Source: a virus. From it: 64,000 nucleotides of DNA. Where the stretch lies: the IMG/VR virus record IMGVR_UViG_3300025467_000013, positions 1 to 64,000 of that record. One strand, 5' to 3'. The position numbers and the translations under genes were made by a program. Numbering within the stretch: position 1 is the first letter of the stretch; every line of letters starts with the position of its first letter. Below are positions 1 to 13,900 of this stretch, one piece after another. A model generated the notes under the pieces. It was not told where the DNA came from. It searched no databases and saw nothing but the letters and a program-made list of their open reading frames with translations.

Positions 1-259
1 CGTTATAAACATTAAGTTGATGATTGCCTTTATCGTACCATAATTGCCCTTCAAGAGCTTGACCGCCATTTGGTTGATTTTCAGGCGATGCTACGTTTGC
101 AAAATTTTCTAGCAAATGAAGGAAATCTTCTGCAATAATAGGACCGTAACTTGAATAATTTTTACCTACAAATGTAAGATTAGTGGAATTATTAAGTTGT
201 TGATCTTGTATAGTAATCGGTGCATTAGACGGATTTGTTGAAGTAATTGTATAACTCAT
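1..259 (-). CDS. Fiber-like virion protein, N-terminal fragment (cut by window edge)
   Basis: The reading frame opens with MSYTITSTNPSN and stays open for 86 codons to the window edge, so the C-terminus is missing. The visible part contains a block reading LTFVGKNYSSYGP, then an acidic helix, then EGQLWYDKGNHQLNVYN. The last segment matches the GQLWYDxxNxxLxVY motif common at the start of trimeric tail-fiber proteins of T4-like marine phages. It starts 6 nt after the stop of the upstream gene, so it is probably the last visible member of the minus-strand baseplate/fiber block. Only weak ribosome-binding sequence (a GGGG run) precedes the ATG. The family is recognised by N-terminal pattern only; the exact fiber type and receptor role are inference. 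Confidence 0.7.
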   Translation of the reverse strand, partial: MSYTITSTNPSNAPITIQDQQLNNSTNLTFVGKNYSSYGPIIAEDFLHLLENFANVASPENQPNGGQALEGQLWYDKGNHQLNVYN

Positions 260-265
260 ATTGTA

Positions 266-871
266 TTACCCCATTAATCCTGTTAGACTTTGAATTCTTA
301 CAGTATAATCGATTTGTATTAAACGATTTAACGACTTTTGAACTGGGTGGAAAATTACATGTGTTAATAATAATCCAGTACCGTTCAAATTATATGCAAC
401 TAATCCTAATTCATCAAAAACGTAAGAACTATTGTTATTAGTTGTATTGTCAAACGCTAACTGATCTGCAGGCTCACCGTAATCTAATAAACACGTAACA
501 AACACATCAGTGTAAGTTGTTCCAGTAACATGTCTTGTTTCAATAAAGTTTCTAGTAGGATCAGTATTATTACTCGATGTATCATTAACAACTTTAATAT
601 ATGTTTGATTATATAAACTCGCATTTGACCCCGAACTATTCGGCGACAAATACGTAATAATACCTGTTGGATCTACTGCTGTACCTCCATTACCAAACGC
701 CATTTGATATACGAAACTATCTCCGGTATTTGCAATAGATCGAGCTAATGCTATACTCATATTTTCATAATGAATTGCATTCCTTTTATTAACATACGTA
801 ATTTTTTCAACAGGATCATGAATATGAATATGACCTTCAATATGTATGCCTGTTAATTCTCTTTTTTCCAT
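266..871 (-). CDS. Virion structural protein of unknown function
   Basis: A 201-residue protein starting MEKRELTGIHIEGH. It is Thr/Asn-rich and predicted mostly beta. There is no signal peptide or membrane segment and no motif I recognise. Its position between two fiber-like genes, all on the minus strand with short spacing, suggests a baseplate-associated or fiber-associated structural protein. A GATAAATA late-promoter-like site lies 20 nt upstream of the ATG, so it may head its own short late transcript with the next fiber gene. Function is not assigned. Confidence 0.65.
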   Translation of the reverse strand: MEKRELTGIHIEGHIHIHDPVEKITYVNKRNAIHYENMSIALARSIANTGDSFVYQMAFGNGGTAVDPTGIITYLSPNSSGSNASLYNQTYIKVVNDTSSNNTDPTRNFIETRHVTGTTYTDVFVTCLLDYGEPADQLAFDNTTNNNSSYVFDELGLVAYNLNGTGLLLTHVIFHPVQKSLNRLIQIDYTVRIQSLTGLMG

Positions 872-891
872 ACGAAACTCTCTTTATTGTA

Positions 892-899
892 TATTTATC
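892..899 (-). promoter_or_regulatory. Candidate late promoter GATAAATA
   Basis: On the minus strand this reads GATAAATA, one base from the T4 late -10 consensus TATAAATA. It lies in the 47-base gap before the 201-residue structural gene, 20 nt from its start codon. The same octamer recurs at four other gene starts in the window. Confidence 0.5.
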
Positions 900-918
900 A
901 AGCACATTAACTACTAAT

Positions 919-1971
919 TTAATTCAAATTATCCCAACTTGTACCGTTAAAAACCTGTAATTTTAAAGACGAACTATTAAATAGAACTGAACCAGGTACT
1001 ACACCCGTTAAATTATTTCTTTCAATAACAGAATATGACGGAAATACTATAGGTGCTGTCGGAACAATATTACCTCGAATAATACCGTCTGATATAATCG
1101 ACGGAGCTGATATTGTTCTGTTAGAATTTAATTTTAAATTAACAGCATCATATGTTACAATTGCATACGGTGTATTCAACGTAGGTTCTATCAGATTAAT
1201 TTCAGCTACAACTGCATCTAATGTTATTGTATTATTAGAGATGTCAGTTTCATAATCGGAAATTTGTGTCTCATTTGAAATAATTTGGCTGTTAAGTTGA
1301 GCTATATGTGTTGTTCTATTTTGAGAAGGCGGTTGGGCTTGCCAATACGCCAAATCGGTTTGTGCCGAAGCCAATGCTGTTTGTGCTGTTGATAACTGTG
1401 AATTTAAAGTTCCAATATTATCCTCTAATGAACTTTGTTGGTTTAATAAATTTTGATAAAAAGAGTAAGCAGCACTAGCATTTCCGAGCACGTGAATTTG
1501 TGTAGAATCTATATTACCAGTTACATTCCCAGTTACATTCCCAATTATATTACCAGTTACATTCCCAGTTAAGTTACCAGTTACATTCCCAGTTACATTC
1601 CCAGTTACATTCCCAGTTAGCGAATTAACTGAAATCGTTATATTCTTTGTTGTATTATCAGTTGAGATTGTAACATTATCGCCTGCTACAAAAGAAAGAG
1701 TTGTTTCTAAGGAATCAGCAATAACAGTATCGTGCCCTGCAACTTCAATTTTTGATATAGATCCTCGATTCGGTTGGCTATTTGTAATTACAAATCTTCC
1801 TAGCGAGCCTGAGATTGCAATACCTTGCCCGGCTGAAATATTTGTTACGCTATTACTAATTGCTGAATACAGTTCAGTAAAATTAGAATTAACTTTTAAC
1901 GCACCTTGTCTAAGAGTATCTCCGGTTCCATCATTGGGGGTTAATCCGACATTAATTAATTGCTGTGACAT
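919..1971 (-). CDS. Fiber-like virion protein with TGNV repeats and coiled coil
   Basis: 350 residues. The N-terminus (INVGLTPNDGTGDTLRQGA, then NFTELYSAI) is the conserved opening of many phage fiber and structural proteins that anchor to the virion. Residues about 120-155 are a short tandem repeat of TGNV type encoded by 12-bp DNA units. Residues about 165-260 look like a long coiled coil (LNSQLSTAQTALASAQ and following), then a beta C-terminus ending LQVFNGTSWDNLN, a typical fiber tail-end motif. It starts 5 nt after the giant gene ends, so it is probably co-transcribed with it. A trimeric fiber or whisker is inferred. Confidence 0.7.
   Translation of the reverse strand: MSQQLINVGLTPNDGTGDTLRQGALKVNSNFTELYSAISNSVTNISAGQGIAISGSLGRFVITNSQPNRGSISKIEVAGHDTVIADSLETTLSFVAGDNVTISTDNTTKNITISVNSLTGNVTGNVTGNVTGNLTGNVTGNIIGNVTGNVTGNIDSTQIHVLGNASAAYSFYQNLLNQQSSLEDNIGTLNSQLSTAQTALASAQTDLAYWQAQPPSQNRTTHIAQLNSQIISNETQISDYETDISNNTITLDAVVAEINLIEPTLNTPYAIVTYDAVNLKLNSNRTISAPSIISDGIIRGNIVPTAPIVFPSYSVIERNNLTGVVPGSVLFNSSSLKLQVFNGTSWDNLN
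1514..1620 (-). repeat. 12-bp in-frame tandem repeat (about nine units)
   Basis: Nine near-identical 12-bp units, TTCCCAGTTACA with variants TTACCAGTTACA and TTCCCAATTATA as read on the plus strand. They encode repeated Thr-Gly-Asn-Val/Ile. Unit length is a multiple of three, so gain or loss of units keeps the frame and changes fiber length. Confidence 0.85.
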
Positions 1972-1976
1972 CTTTA

Positions 1977-4900
1977 TTATCCTTGGTCAAATGTATTTTT
2001 TGCATTATCAAACGATGCATTATATGTATCTAATGTAACTGTTGTTTTATTACTTTCATATTTATTGATACCGGTATACCAAATACCCGGCGTTTCTTTT
2101 AAGAACAATGCGATTTTGTTATTATCATATAAAATATTAGTTGTAGAATCCCATTCAACGAGTGTTCGTTTGATTACTGTAACTCGTGTACCTACCGCAA
2201 GTAAATTTGTTAATCGAATTTCCTTACTAACCCCATCAACTGCAAAGTCCGCATCAAATCGGATGTCTCCTTCTGGGCTAGTCGGTGCTTGATTAACATT
2301 AAACATGCTATATGGCTCTTTTCTTAACCGTATGTTACCGATAAAGAATGTCCATCGTGTAGAATCATCCCTAAAATATGATGAACTAGTATGTTCACTA
2401 ATGCATCGATAGCTATAAGATCCCACATTAACAATTGTTCCAACTGTATAATGAACGTTTGATGCCCATGTTAATGAATTATCGTATCCGCCAACAAATA
2501 CTTCAATATCATTACATTGCTGATACCCTACCGGAATCGAAGAATACAACTCCCAATATTGGCCATTTGTTGGTACAATAGATGTTGGATTTACTGTACT
2601 AGCAACATATGATAACATGTTGACATAATAGTATCCGTTATACGATACTACATCATTAACCGAATACCCAACGGTGTTACTAAATGAACCCTTTAATGTA
2701 TATCCATAATCAGTAAACCACGAATTGTTAACTGTTAAAGACGGTACAAAATTTATCGGAATTATATGATTATGATTATTAGCATTAGTTATAGTATATT
2801 GTTCAACTATTGTATTATCTGCATACGGAATATTTTCATCTGATCCAATATCTTGTACATACGATCCTGCTTTATGTACAGGAGATACACCGGTACCTAA
2901 TGTGCCTCTTCTTAGTTGTCCTAACACATAAAATATAAGAATACCGTTTTCTCTATGTTCATTTATAGTAAAGTATTCGATGCGTTCTCCTCGAATTTCA
3001 ACTACACCTGGACGATTTTTTGAAGGATTTGGCAGCGTAAAGGTACTAGCATCAACTACTAATATTGTTGTGTCGTTATATAAAAGATCACTATATAATT
3101 TTGAACGTTTATTTAAACTTAATCTCTTATATTGATATCGATTTAACATATCTTTAAACTGCATGTACGATATGCCCGATTCTAATATGTTATCATCAAA
3201 TGTGATTAACGTAAATTCGTCATTAGTATTAGGCGCTGCTGCTAAAGTAACGCTACTTCTGTCGTCATTTAATCTAAAATCAATACTTGGAGTTAAAATC
3301 TTAGAATTCCTAATAATCCAAATATAATCATCGTCAACTACTGTTCGTCCTAATTGTAGTTGTCCATTGAATATTTTTAAATGTGTAAAATAATCAATTG
3401 TATTTGGAGTTAAGGAATTATTAGTCGTTACGTTTATTGCTGTACGATTAATATTTAACACGTCATGTTTATAGAAACTAATAATTTCAACTAATTCATT
3501 ATTATACTCAACATCAAATGTAATCGATGCCACCGACGATGTAGTTGCCGGAGTATAAAAATATCCCGGATGTTGTTTAATACTAATAGTCAACTCGGCA
3601 CCAACATACTTTTTAGCAATAGTTTTTGTAATCTTAATTGACATATTACTGCCGTCGAAAATATAATCAGTATTTGGTTTTAATACCGCTGTTCCACTAA
3701 TAATAACCGAAACATCATTGACGTCGGCGGTGTTAGGTAATGCAGCATCTGATGATATAGTATAAATTAAATCAGCATTAGTAGTTGCTTTCCTAATAGT
3801 GTGATATATGTTATTCGGTCCTTTTAGAATATCTTGACCGACCCGTACAAGCATATTAGATTCATATGGTTTTGAATCACCGATTGTATTCTGCAACGGA
3901 TATACTAGCGATCCGTTAGTCTGGATAGTTTCGGATTCCATTATCGAATATGTTTGATCACTTCCGCTCACAATAATATAACTAATTTGGTCACCGACTG
4001 CTGGAGGAGTATTAAAGTTTATTCCTACTAATTTTGCAAGTTCATATGTGTCATCAGTCTCAAATATTTCATAATTTTTAGAACTTAACATGTTACCGTT
4101 GACAAAAATTGATATGGTTAATAAAGCTAACCAAGGTGCAGTAGTGATATATTGATCTGTCACTCCGTCGCCGACAAACGAGTTAAAGTCTAAAATATTT
4201 GATCCGCTAACCCCAAACGAAGTAATAGAAACAATAGTTCCAGTTATAGGAGGGTCAACTAATACTACTGTTCTAACATTAAATTGATAATCTATAGTGT
4301 ATTCATCCTTAGACAAAATCGTAACATTAGTATATTGGTTAGTAGGATTATCATACCCAGAAATTAATTTAACCAATAATGCTTGTCTGTTATTAGGGTC
4401 TTGTGTAATCTCAAATTCTGTTCGACTACCGTCCCCAATAAATGTATCTGTTTTAATTTTTGCAGAACCGCTAAAAGGACGATCATATACCTTAATTGCA
4501 ACAGTATCAACAACTTGTCCAGGAACAATTTCTTCTGTTGCAGAACTAGTTGTCTGAGTAACGAAGCCATCGCCATCTATAATAATGTCATCCGCTGCAA
4601 GCCCAGTTGCAGTAGTATACACCCCACCGATGTTAGATAATGCTCCGCCATTTATTGCAGTATCATAATCGTCAGGTATAGGAGCCAACGATCCATCACT
4701 TGTACTTTGTCTAAAGATAAATGTATCTCCGATATGTACTGTAAATGTGTTCGGTACGCTAACTGTAGAAGTACGGCCGTCCATTATAATCGGAGGCATT
4801 ATTGCATAAGGGTTATCCCACTGCGCATGTCCTATAAATCCAGGGTTATCTAATCTCACAGCGTTTACTTTATTAGTACCGTTTGGTGCATAATATACAT

Positions 4901-7900
4901 TAATTTCTGTTCCCGAAGCCGGAACATAAGGTAACGTAAAAGTATGTGTAACTGAAGTCAATGTTACAATATAATCTGTAAATGTATCATCTGAACTGTC
5001 CCATCTATCACTAAAATATGGAGAACCGTCCCATCCGTAATACATGTCGAACCCGATTCCATTAACAGTTACCCCGCCGTAATCAACTCCGGACATTAAC
5101 TGATCTAGGTCTTTACCTGTCTCACCTGTTGCAGGATCATAATAATACTGAATTCTGTCCGCTGCATTTAAAACCAACCAATCTTTAATGTAAGTAACTT
5201 CGATAATTGACCCTTTAATTGGGGCAGTATTAAATGTTATTAATCCAGAATATCTTGTATATCCTGATGACTTCGATTTAACAACTGTCAATGTGTAATC
5301 ATCTCTTAATACATTAGAACCATTTACAGTAACTGAAGAATAACCAACACGTACATCAGGAGCCCATGCTAAAGTAAATTGCTTCTTAGATCCAGTTCCA
5401 ATTGCTGTTTCAAGTTCCTGTAATTCTGTTATAAAGTATTTTTGTGTAGTTCTATCAAACTTAATACTAATTAAATTAGAACGTACTACTCCGTTGCCTA
5501 TTTTTGCAATTACTTTAGCAGGAGATCCCGAAGACGACAAACCACCGTTAATTTTAACTGTTGGTACACTTAGATATTTTGAACCGCCATTAATCAGCAC
5601 GATTCTATTTACAGTTCCTTTTGCAATATATGCAATTGCATGTGCGCCCGATCCACTATTACTAGTAATTTCAACAGTCGGTTGGGTGATATATCCGTTA
5701 CCGCCGTCGACTATTACTAATTCAGTAATACTAAATCCAACATTATCTGCCCAAAACTTCCACGGATATGTTTCAGTTATAGTATCATATGACACAATTG
5801 TATCGTTCGAAACTTCTACTAATGCTGGAACTAATTTACCGTTTTCTAATACTGTCGGTAAGTCAAAATCGGTTGCTGCTTGATAGTTAATATCTACTGA
5901 ATTGTAATTACTTACGTATTCTCTAATTTTTGTTCTGTAAGGTTTTACCTCAGACACATATGATTGAAAATCAGCTAAATGATCATTATTGTACGTAACT
6001 TTTTGAATTAAACTACCAACATTGTGTTCAGCTTTGATAAAACTAGTTTTGAATATCCAGTCAACATATAATTGTTCACTAAGGATATATCGTACAGATG
6101 TAAAGAATAAATTTAAGTACTCTTGAACTAAATCACCAACAAAGATATCATACTTAAATGCCTCAAATATGTATCTTAATTCAGTTGATGCATAATCGTC
6201 GTATACTTCTAAATCATACAATGAACTATCATACCCATACACAGTATTATCAAATTCGTACAACGACGAACTAAGTTGAATGGTACCATCCTGTAATCCA
6301 ACAATACTATAACTTTGTGTCCAATCAATACTAGACGAGTCAGCATATTTTTCTAAAAGAACCCATTTACCAGAATTATTAGTTAATACTTTAACTAAAC
6401 TACCAACCAGTGAATATAGATCTTTTAATTCAATAAATGTGTTAACTACAAAATTAACTACTGTAAATTGATTGTAACCAGGGGCATACCAATCAGTATA
6501 ATTCCAGTATTGGGTTGTGTCATATGCCTGGGTATCAACTTTTGACCAAACAGTATTAATCGAATCATAATAATAAATGCTCCACTTATTTTTTGCGGTT
6601 GAATCATTTCTTACTAATGTTGAATACGTTCTAACCGACAATATTGTACTACTATCATATCCAATTCCAGACGATATGATTTCAACTCCATTGATTTGCC
6701 CATACGAATTAATTTTAGTTTTTAAAATTGCACCAGATCCCGATCCAACTATGTCAATAAACGGAGCGTTAATATATCCTTTTCCTGCATCAACAATAAC
6801 TATATCGATTATTCTGCCATTAACGATAGTAGGAACAATCGATGGCATTACAAAATCGCTAATATTAATATAACTTAATTCTTCTACGGTATCAATAACT
6901 GTGTCATACACTCCGTCAACCGTCGTCGGTATTGGTTGTGCTGCCTCTAATCTTGATAAATCATATTGATTAACAATTTGATGTTTAATTAAAACGCGAT
7001 TTGCTTGTTCAATGACTTGCTTTAACGCTTCAAATCGATTAACAACCATACTTTGACGAGGACGATTCTCAACACCATATCGAATTTTCACCGGTAATTG
7101 TAAATCTGGAACGGTACGATTCTTTGCATCAGTACCACATAAACTATCGATCCACTTTTGTTCAATTAATTCAGGTAATTTAGTAGTAGGATCAGTACTA
7201 ATTAATTCCCACTGGCTATGAATATTTTGATCAATCTTGTCAATAATCCAGTATTGTACCGACAATACTATATCGCTACTTTGTAGTAACGGTTTAACAT
7301 TAAATAAACTAAATGAATTAACACCAGTAAAGGCAATAAATTCATACCCGTTACCGCGAGGGTTGCTAATTAAATTAGCAACGTCATTTGCCGAAATATT
7401 TCTATTACTTACATCCGGTACTAATGTTTTATTTTTAACCCAAAAATAATATGTATTAGAAAACACCTCATTCAATTCATCATATTTTGTAATTATTGAG
7501 TATGCACTATTTCCATATAGGCTAGTACCACTAATACCTCTTGCTAGTCCAGCTGCTGTGTCAGTTGTTGCATCCCAATCCGATGGTAAAATTGATGATT
7601 CAACCCATTCATAAATATCGATACTTGCGCCCGGGAATAGTTGATTCCATGTGTTATTTCTATAAACTACATCAGAATCATAACAGTTAAAGAATTTTGC
7701 AGTTCTTAAATCCCACCATAATTGCCCAACTTGTGCAGTCGTCCATGCTTGCCCTGAGCTACTAGGAATGGTGCCATCGCTATTTGAATATACTGCCGGA
7801 TCAAAATAAGATTTGTACGTTAGTTCTTCGTCGGCGACTCCTAAGATTTTACCCTGTAACGGGTCAACGACATCAAGATGTGTGACTATCGTATCTGTTT

Positions 7901-10900
7901 TTTTGTTATATAAAAACGCCTTCTTTATCTTCTTTACATCAACTTTATCAATTTCTTGATTAACGATAGTCCATGTAAATGAATTAATCGGTTTTTTATA
8001 TTCGTACACAATACCCGATCTAACATTAAGATCAAATCCGTATATAGAACTTAGAATAACAGTATCGTCGCCTGTTGATATACTGTATCCATATTGCGAC
8101 TCGTTATCATCTAAATTGTCTAAACTTTCAGTAAATATCCAATACGAACCATATTGATCATAAATGTCAACGCGGCCTTCACCTTTAGTAGCTAAGGAGA
8201 ATATTGTCGATTTTTCATCAAATGTTGTATTGTTTTCATCAAATATAATCGGATCATATCTTACCGAACTACGACTAAAGACCACTAATGTATCAAAATC
8301 ATTCATGAATGAAACGTAACTACCAAAATGCTGAGAAGTTTCGGGAGCTATATTAGTAATCTTTTGATATGGTACATATTGTGTATCTCCATATTCGTAT
8401 ATTTCTACTTTACCTTCATTAATTTTTAAACCGTCATATAATACAGAAGAAATTACAATGTAATCTGCTGCATAAGATACATCAACTCCCTGGCCAAATC
8501 CCAACCCGTCACCTTCTGTATCTGTAATAACTTGTGACAAATAATAACTTATACTATCGTCAGAATTATATACAAATACTCGTCCCGGATTAACAGCACC
8601 TATTATAGATACACCTGCTGAGCATATTAATAACGTCGAAACATCTTTACTCATAGCCATACGATAACCAAAATTACCGCCAATTGCAACATTATTATGA
8701 GTTATCCCTACTTTGTCTTGCCAGGTCCATTGAAGAATAACAAATTCTAATATACCGACCGGCTGACTGTCAGGTTCAACATCAGACTGAATTGTTGTAC
8801 TATCAATTATCCTTGCTACAATTTGCCCGGTTGTAAATCCAGTCCCCACTATACTCATGCCTACTGCAATTTTAGCAGTATTAGAAACTTTAATTATTGT
8901 ACCATTACTTCCAATCGGATTATAATACACACTTGCATAAATCACCGGTTGGTATGTTAATTGATATACTACCCCTTTACCGTTATTGCCGCCTGGAGCA
9001 TTTATAAAAAATGTTCCATTACCAAAGGTTAAATTTGCACCAAATTGTTCGTTCTCAGCAGGCGATGGGCTAATAATGGTATCAACTAATGTAATGATGT
9101 TGTTATCGTTTACTTTATAAAGTGTTACTGCACCTTGCTTCATTAATGACGAATTAGTGCCGCCTGCATCGACTGGAATATATTGTGTAATATTCCAATA
9201 ATCTGCCCAAAGCGTAACTATAACACCATTTGAATTAGTGTCGTTTGTTAATGTAAGTTCGTTACCTTCAAATGTATCAGATACTGTAAATGCAGTATCA
9301 CTTAAAATTCTTGAAACATAATAAACAACATCTGCAATTAAATTGCCAATAGTCTGCTTAAAGATAATAGATTGCCCTGGGTTAGCTGGGCCTGATCCTA
9401 ATTGATTAATAACTCGATTGTTACTAATCGCAGTAACTAAACAAGTCGGAGGATAGTCTTCTGGTACATTTTGTGTTGCCTTATAAAATTCTCCCGAAAT
9501 AGGATCACGTATAATATCCTTAATATTATACGATGATAAATGTTGCCATGCTCCTTTATATCGAGTGCATACATGAGATGCTTGAGGAATACCAACCGCT
9601 ACCCAATTATCTGCTGCTATAATCTCTTGACTCGAAATTGCTAATATATCACCAATATAATGATTAGTAAAATTAGGGTCGGTATAAGTTGATATAAATT
9701 CAGGCGGTACTGTTTGACGAACGAGCCACGATGAATTTAAACTTGCTTTGTCACGGACATAAAGTGTCCCGCTGTTGTCAGTTGTAACCAAAAAATCTGT
9801 TGAATTTGTGGTTGCAATGCTAAGACCGTATTGTGAAAAAGCATGAGGAGAAGTATTAATTATTATTGATTGATTATATACTTTATTGTATTCCCAGGTT
9901 GCCCATTGGCCGTTTCCATTACCATTTTCATCTGTCCACATTAATTCATTAGGTAATAAATTGAGAGAAGTAATCGGCTCTGCAGAATCGATCGAGCTTG
10001 TCCGTTGACTAGTTAAGGTAAACACAACTACATTTGTTTGATCAGTGAACGTAACTGATGCAGGGGTAGACGATGACACTACATTAAACGCATTTAAATT
10101 AACCGATACTACTTTATAAAATCCTGCAAGACTACTATCAACTTGTTCTAAGGCAATTACTGATCCAACTTGTACCGTAACAAGTGCATCTGTAGTAATT
10201 TCGAGTTCTTGCACACCGTTAACAATTACTCCAACAATATCTAATACATTCATATAGGCGCTTGAATACCGATAGACATTCCAATCTTGTTTATCAAACC
10301 CACACCAAATATAATCTCCCATATTAATCAGAGACCATGCAGTTGATGTATCACTCGGTGCAACATTGATATTATCTATCTTTGCAATATAAATTTTATA
10401 TTTTCCGGTATGGTCGGCGGCGTAAGTCACAATATTAGTTGCATAGTATTGAACGCCGCTGTCCCAAACTGTGTTAGTTAATAATGCATCAAGTGTGCCT
10501 ATTGCAACTTTAACATCAGTTAATCTTGCGTACCCTGCAGATCTTAAGTAAGGATTAAAATTTGCTAATACTGGCCACGGTGACGATGTATATCCTAAAG
10601 GCTTTAAATATACATCATTCGGAGTTTGTACTATTGTTAAATTATCAAGCGATGGTGACACAATACCATATGTTAGTGAGAATGCCGCACCTGATCCTAA
10701 ATTGCCGGAAGTATCTGTAATTGTCCCCACTGACGAAAACGATCCAGAATTTACAATTCGATTAATTGCAATAATTTTTCCTGTACTATCTGTTCTAACA
10801 TTAAAGACGCAGGTACCAGTCGACGTTGTTACCGTTAAATTAAACTTTTCGTTACTTTCATATCCCGATCCGCCATTTGTTATTTTTACATCTGTTACTG

Positions 10901-13900
10901 TGTAACTTAATGTTTGATATATTGGCGGTACAGTATCAAGAAGCTCTACACCTTGAGGATTATTATTAAATTTTGCTTCGTCTAATATAAATTCAATTTC
11001 ATTAAATCCAGAATTTGCACCGTATTGGCCGACACGAACTGCCCATTCTTCGTAGAATTTTAAACTTTCTTTTCCTTCTTCTGTTAATACATTAAACAGA
11101 TTATTAAAAACATTTTGTGTCCCTTTATCTCGAATCATACCTTGATAGAACTTAAATTCGGACACATCATCCTGGATGATATTATCAAGATATTGTCTCT
11201 TTTGATAACCAATTAAATGATGCGCCATTGTCTGCTGATTACTATCAAAGTTATCGCTATCTAGACTATAAAAATCAGTAAACTGACCTGCTTTATAGGT
11301 CCAATTTGGTATCAACTTAGGGCTCGGTTTTGACGACAGTTGAGTCCATTCTGATGGAGTAAACGCGCTAGTTCCTGGTAAAAATGAATTTGCACTATAA
11401 TAAAATTGCTGATATTTTACAACATCACCGAGCTGATAATCTTGCCACTCAACCCAATTTTTAAATACTGCTTGATCAAAGATAAATCCAGGGATGTTAA
11501 ATGAACCATCCCAAACCGTACTAACATGCGCAGATACTTTAATTCGTTCTTGTCGATATCCAGTCGCCGGACTATAAATTAAATCATTAAAGATCGTTTT
11601 TTGATCTAACAAAATTATTTGTTCTTTTTGTACTAGATAGAAGGTTGCATTATAAATTCCATCATTCTCTTCCGGTGAGTAGGTAACTGTATTTTCGTTT
11701 CTATAAACATCAATAGTCGACGGATCAATAGGAGTCCCGTCAACTTTAAATATTTCGTAGGTGTAAAACGGATTCGTGATGTCGTCAACTACACAATTGT
11801 TCGTTATAAATGTAAGACTTGCAGCCGCAGGGCTCAAAGAAATCACTGAACTGCCTATTGTACTCAGCCCTTCTAACTTAACAAAATCACTACTATTAAA
11901 ATTACTAGAATTAATCGAACTACGAATCACTCGATAGTAATCACCCTCATATTGAACAATTGTTCCGCCTACAAATTCTATATTAGGTAACCATTGTTTC
12001 CATTTATCTTCACCAGTCGACCAATTCTGTGTTGTCCAGAACATGAATTCTTTAGCACTAGTTGTCCAGTTTGTAACTACACTTAATGAATCGCTAAAAT
12101 TATCAAATCTAAATCCTTGATCTATCAACCATTGTTCATACCCTAATAGAAAATCAACAACATCTTGTATTGTTCTTAACATGGTTCCATAAGACATAAC
12201 AACAGGATTAGTTCTATTCCATCCTGTTCTTAACCGAGCTGAACATCCTCCGATAATCGGTAAGGTTGGTAATTTTTCATAGTATGCAGTATCTAGAGGG
12301 GTACTAGTATTAGTAACTAACACTCGATAAAAATTTTCATTGTATTTTACAATAGTGCCGGCATAATATTCGTTTCCTGCAACCCATGTTGAAAATGTTT
12401 CAGATATCCCGCCTACAGTAACATTAATTCCGGTTACATTCCATTGATAATATGTAAAATACGGATCAACTTGACTATATCCTTTAATCTCAAATCCATT
12501 TGCTAACTTTGTAATAATTACACCACTATATGTAATCTTTTTAACAGGCGAAGAACTATTTAAAATTAATGTATAGTTTTCGTTAGGAACAAATACTCCA
12601 CCTGTTGATAACGGAGATCTCGAATCTAATATTAAATTAAATTGTTCTTTACTACTAAATGCACCTGCTCGATAAGATAACTGTGCATTAATATTGTTCA
12701 AATCATATATGTATTGAGTATATGCAGTTAAATCTAATCCCACAATATAATCAGTAAGATAATTGATAATACCCGAAGTCTGAATTTTAGTTGCGCTAGA
12801 ATAGATACTCGGTATTGCAATGGTAGAAGGGTTAACTCTCAATCCAGTGTCAGAGTATATTAGTTGTCCGGCTAAATTTCTAATGACCCTCGACCGATCT
12901 AATAATGTCCCAAAAGTTTTTGCAGGATGCATTAGCATTGCTGTAATTAAAAAACTAAATGGGTAATCTGAGCTTCTTCTCCATGCCCCTTCTACCGGTC
13001 CTTGATCACCAAAAACAAAATCATCAGCAATTGAAGCTGTCACTGGACCAGTTGCCCATCCAGCTGTTAACGGATCTAATAATGTGCCGTCGCTATCAAC
13101 AGGAATTCGATTGATTAAATCCGGTCTCACAAAGTTAAGAAGTTTGATCGTTGGAACATTTGGTTGCCTAACAACACCGTCTGTTAAATCTTGCCACATG
13201 ATTAAATTATCACTAGTATATGGTGCTGAACCATATACTTGTTCCCACCAAGTCGGTTTATCATTAAACCCTAACATTTCCCACGGTGTTTGATCAGGAC
13301 TATCGGTATCTAGAACATAATTGTAAATTCCTCTCCAATATCCTGGACAACTTGTGCTGTTTGGAAGATCGAAATCTTTATAATTAAATGTTAAACTTAT
13401 AGTACGATCAAATTTAATATTCTGCGTGTAGTCAGCCCCTACGACTTTAACCCATTTATAAAAATTAGGCGCTAATATTTCATTAAATTCAGTTAAGCTA
13501 TATTCGGTTGTTCTATTATAACCAGGAATAATATCGTAGATATCAAAAATACTAGAATCATATTTTACCTTTATATTGTTGTAAATTCTTTTTTCTAATT
13601 CTAATAAAATTGCATCACGGAAATCTGTAAACACTCCATTTACAATTTCACCATACAGCACAGTATGACTGCCGTCGTGCCCTTGAATCATCCATGTTGG
13701 ATTCAATAATGCAGTATCTAAATATGCTCGAGGGTCGTATGTTGGCCATATACCTAACTTCGACGGTGTAGGTGGAACAAAACATCCGTTTGTACTGTCA
13801 TATTCGTTGATGGTTATTATATCGTCGTTATGCAATTCTGCAGATATTATAACAAATCCTTGATCATCAAAAGAATAATCATGTTCATACAACAATTGTG

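Noticed and set aside
1514-1620. CRISPR-like array
   Set aside because: The units are 12 bp, contiguous, without spacers and in frame within a fiber gene.
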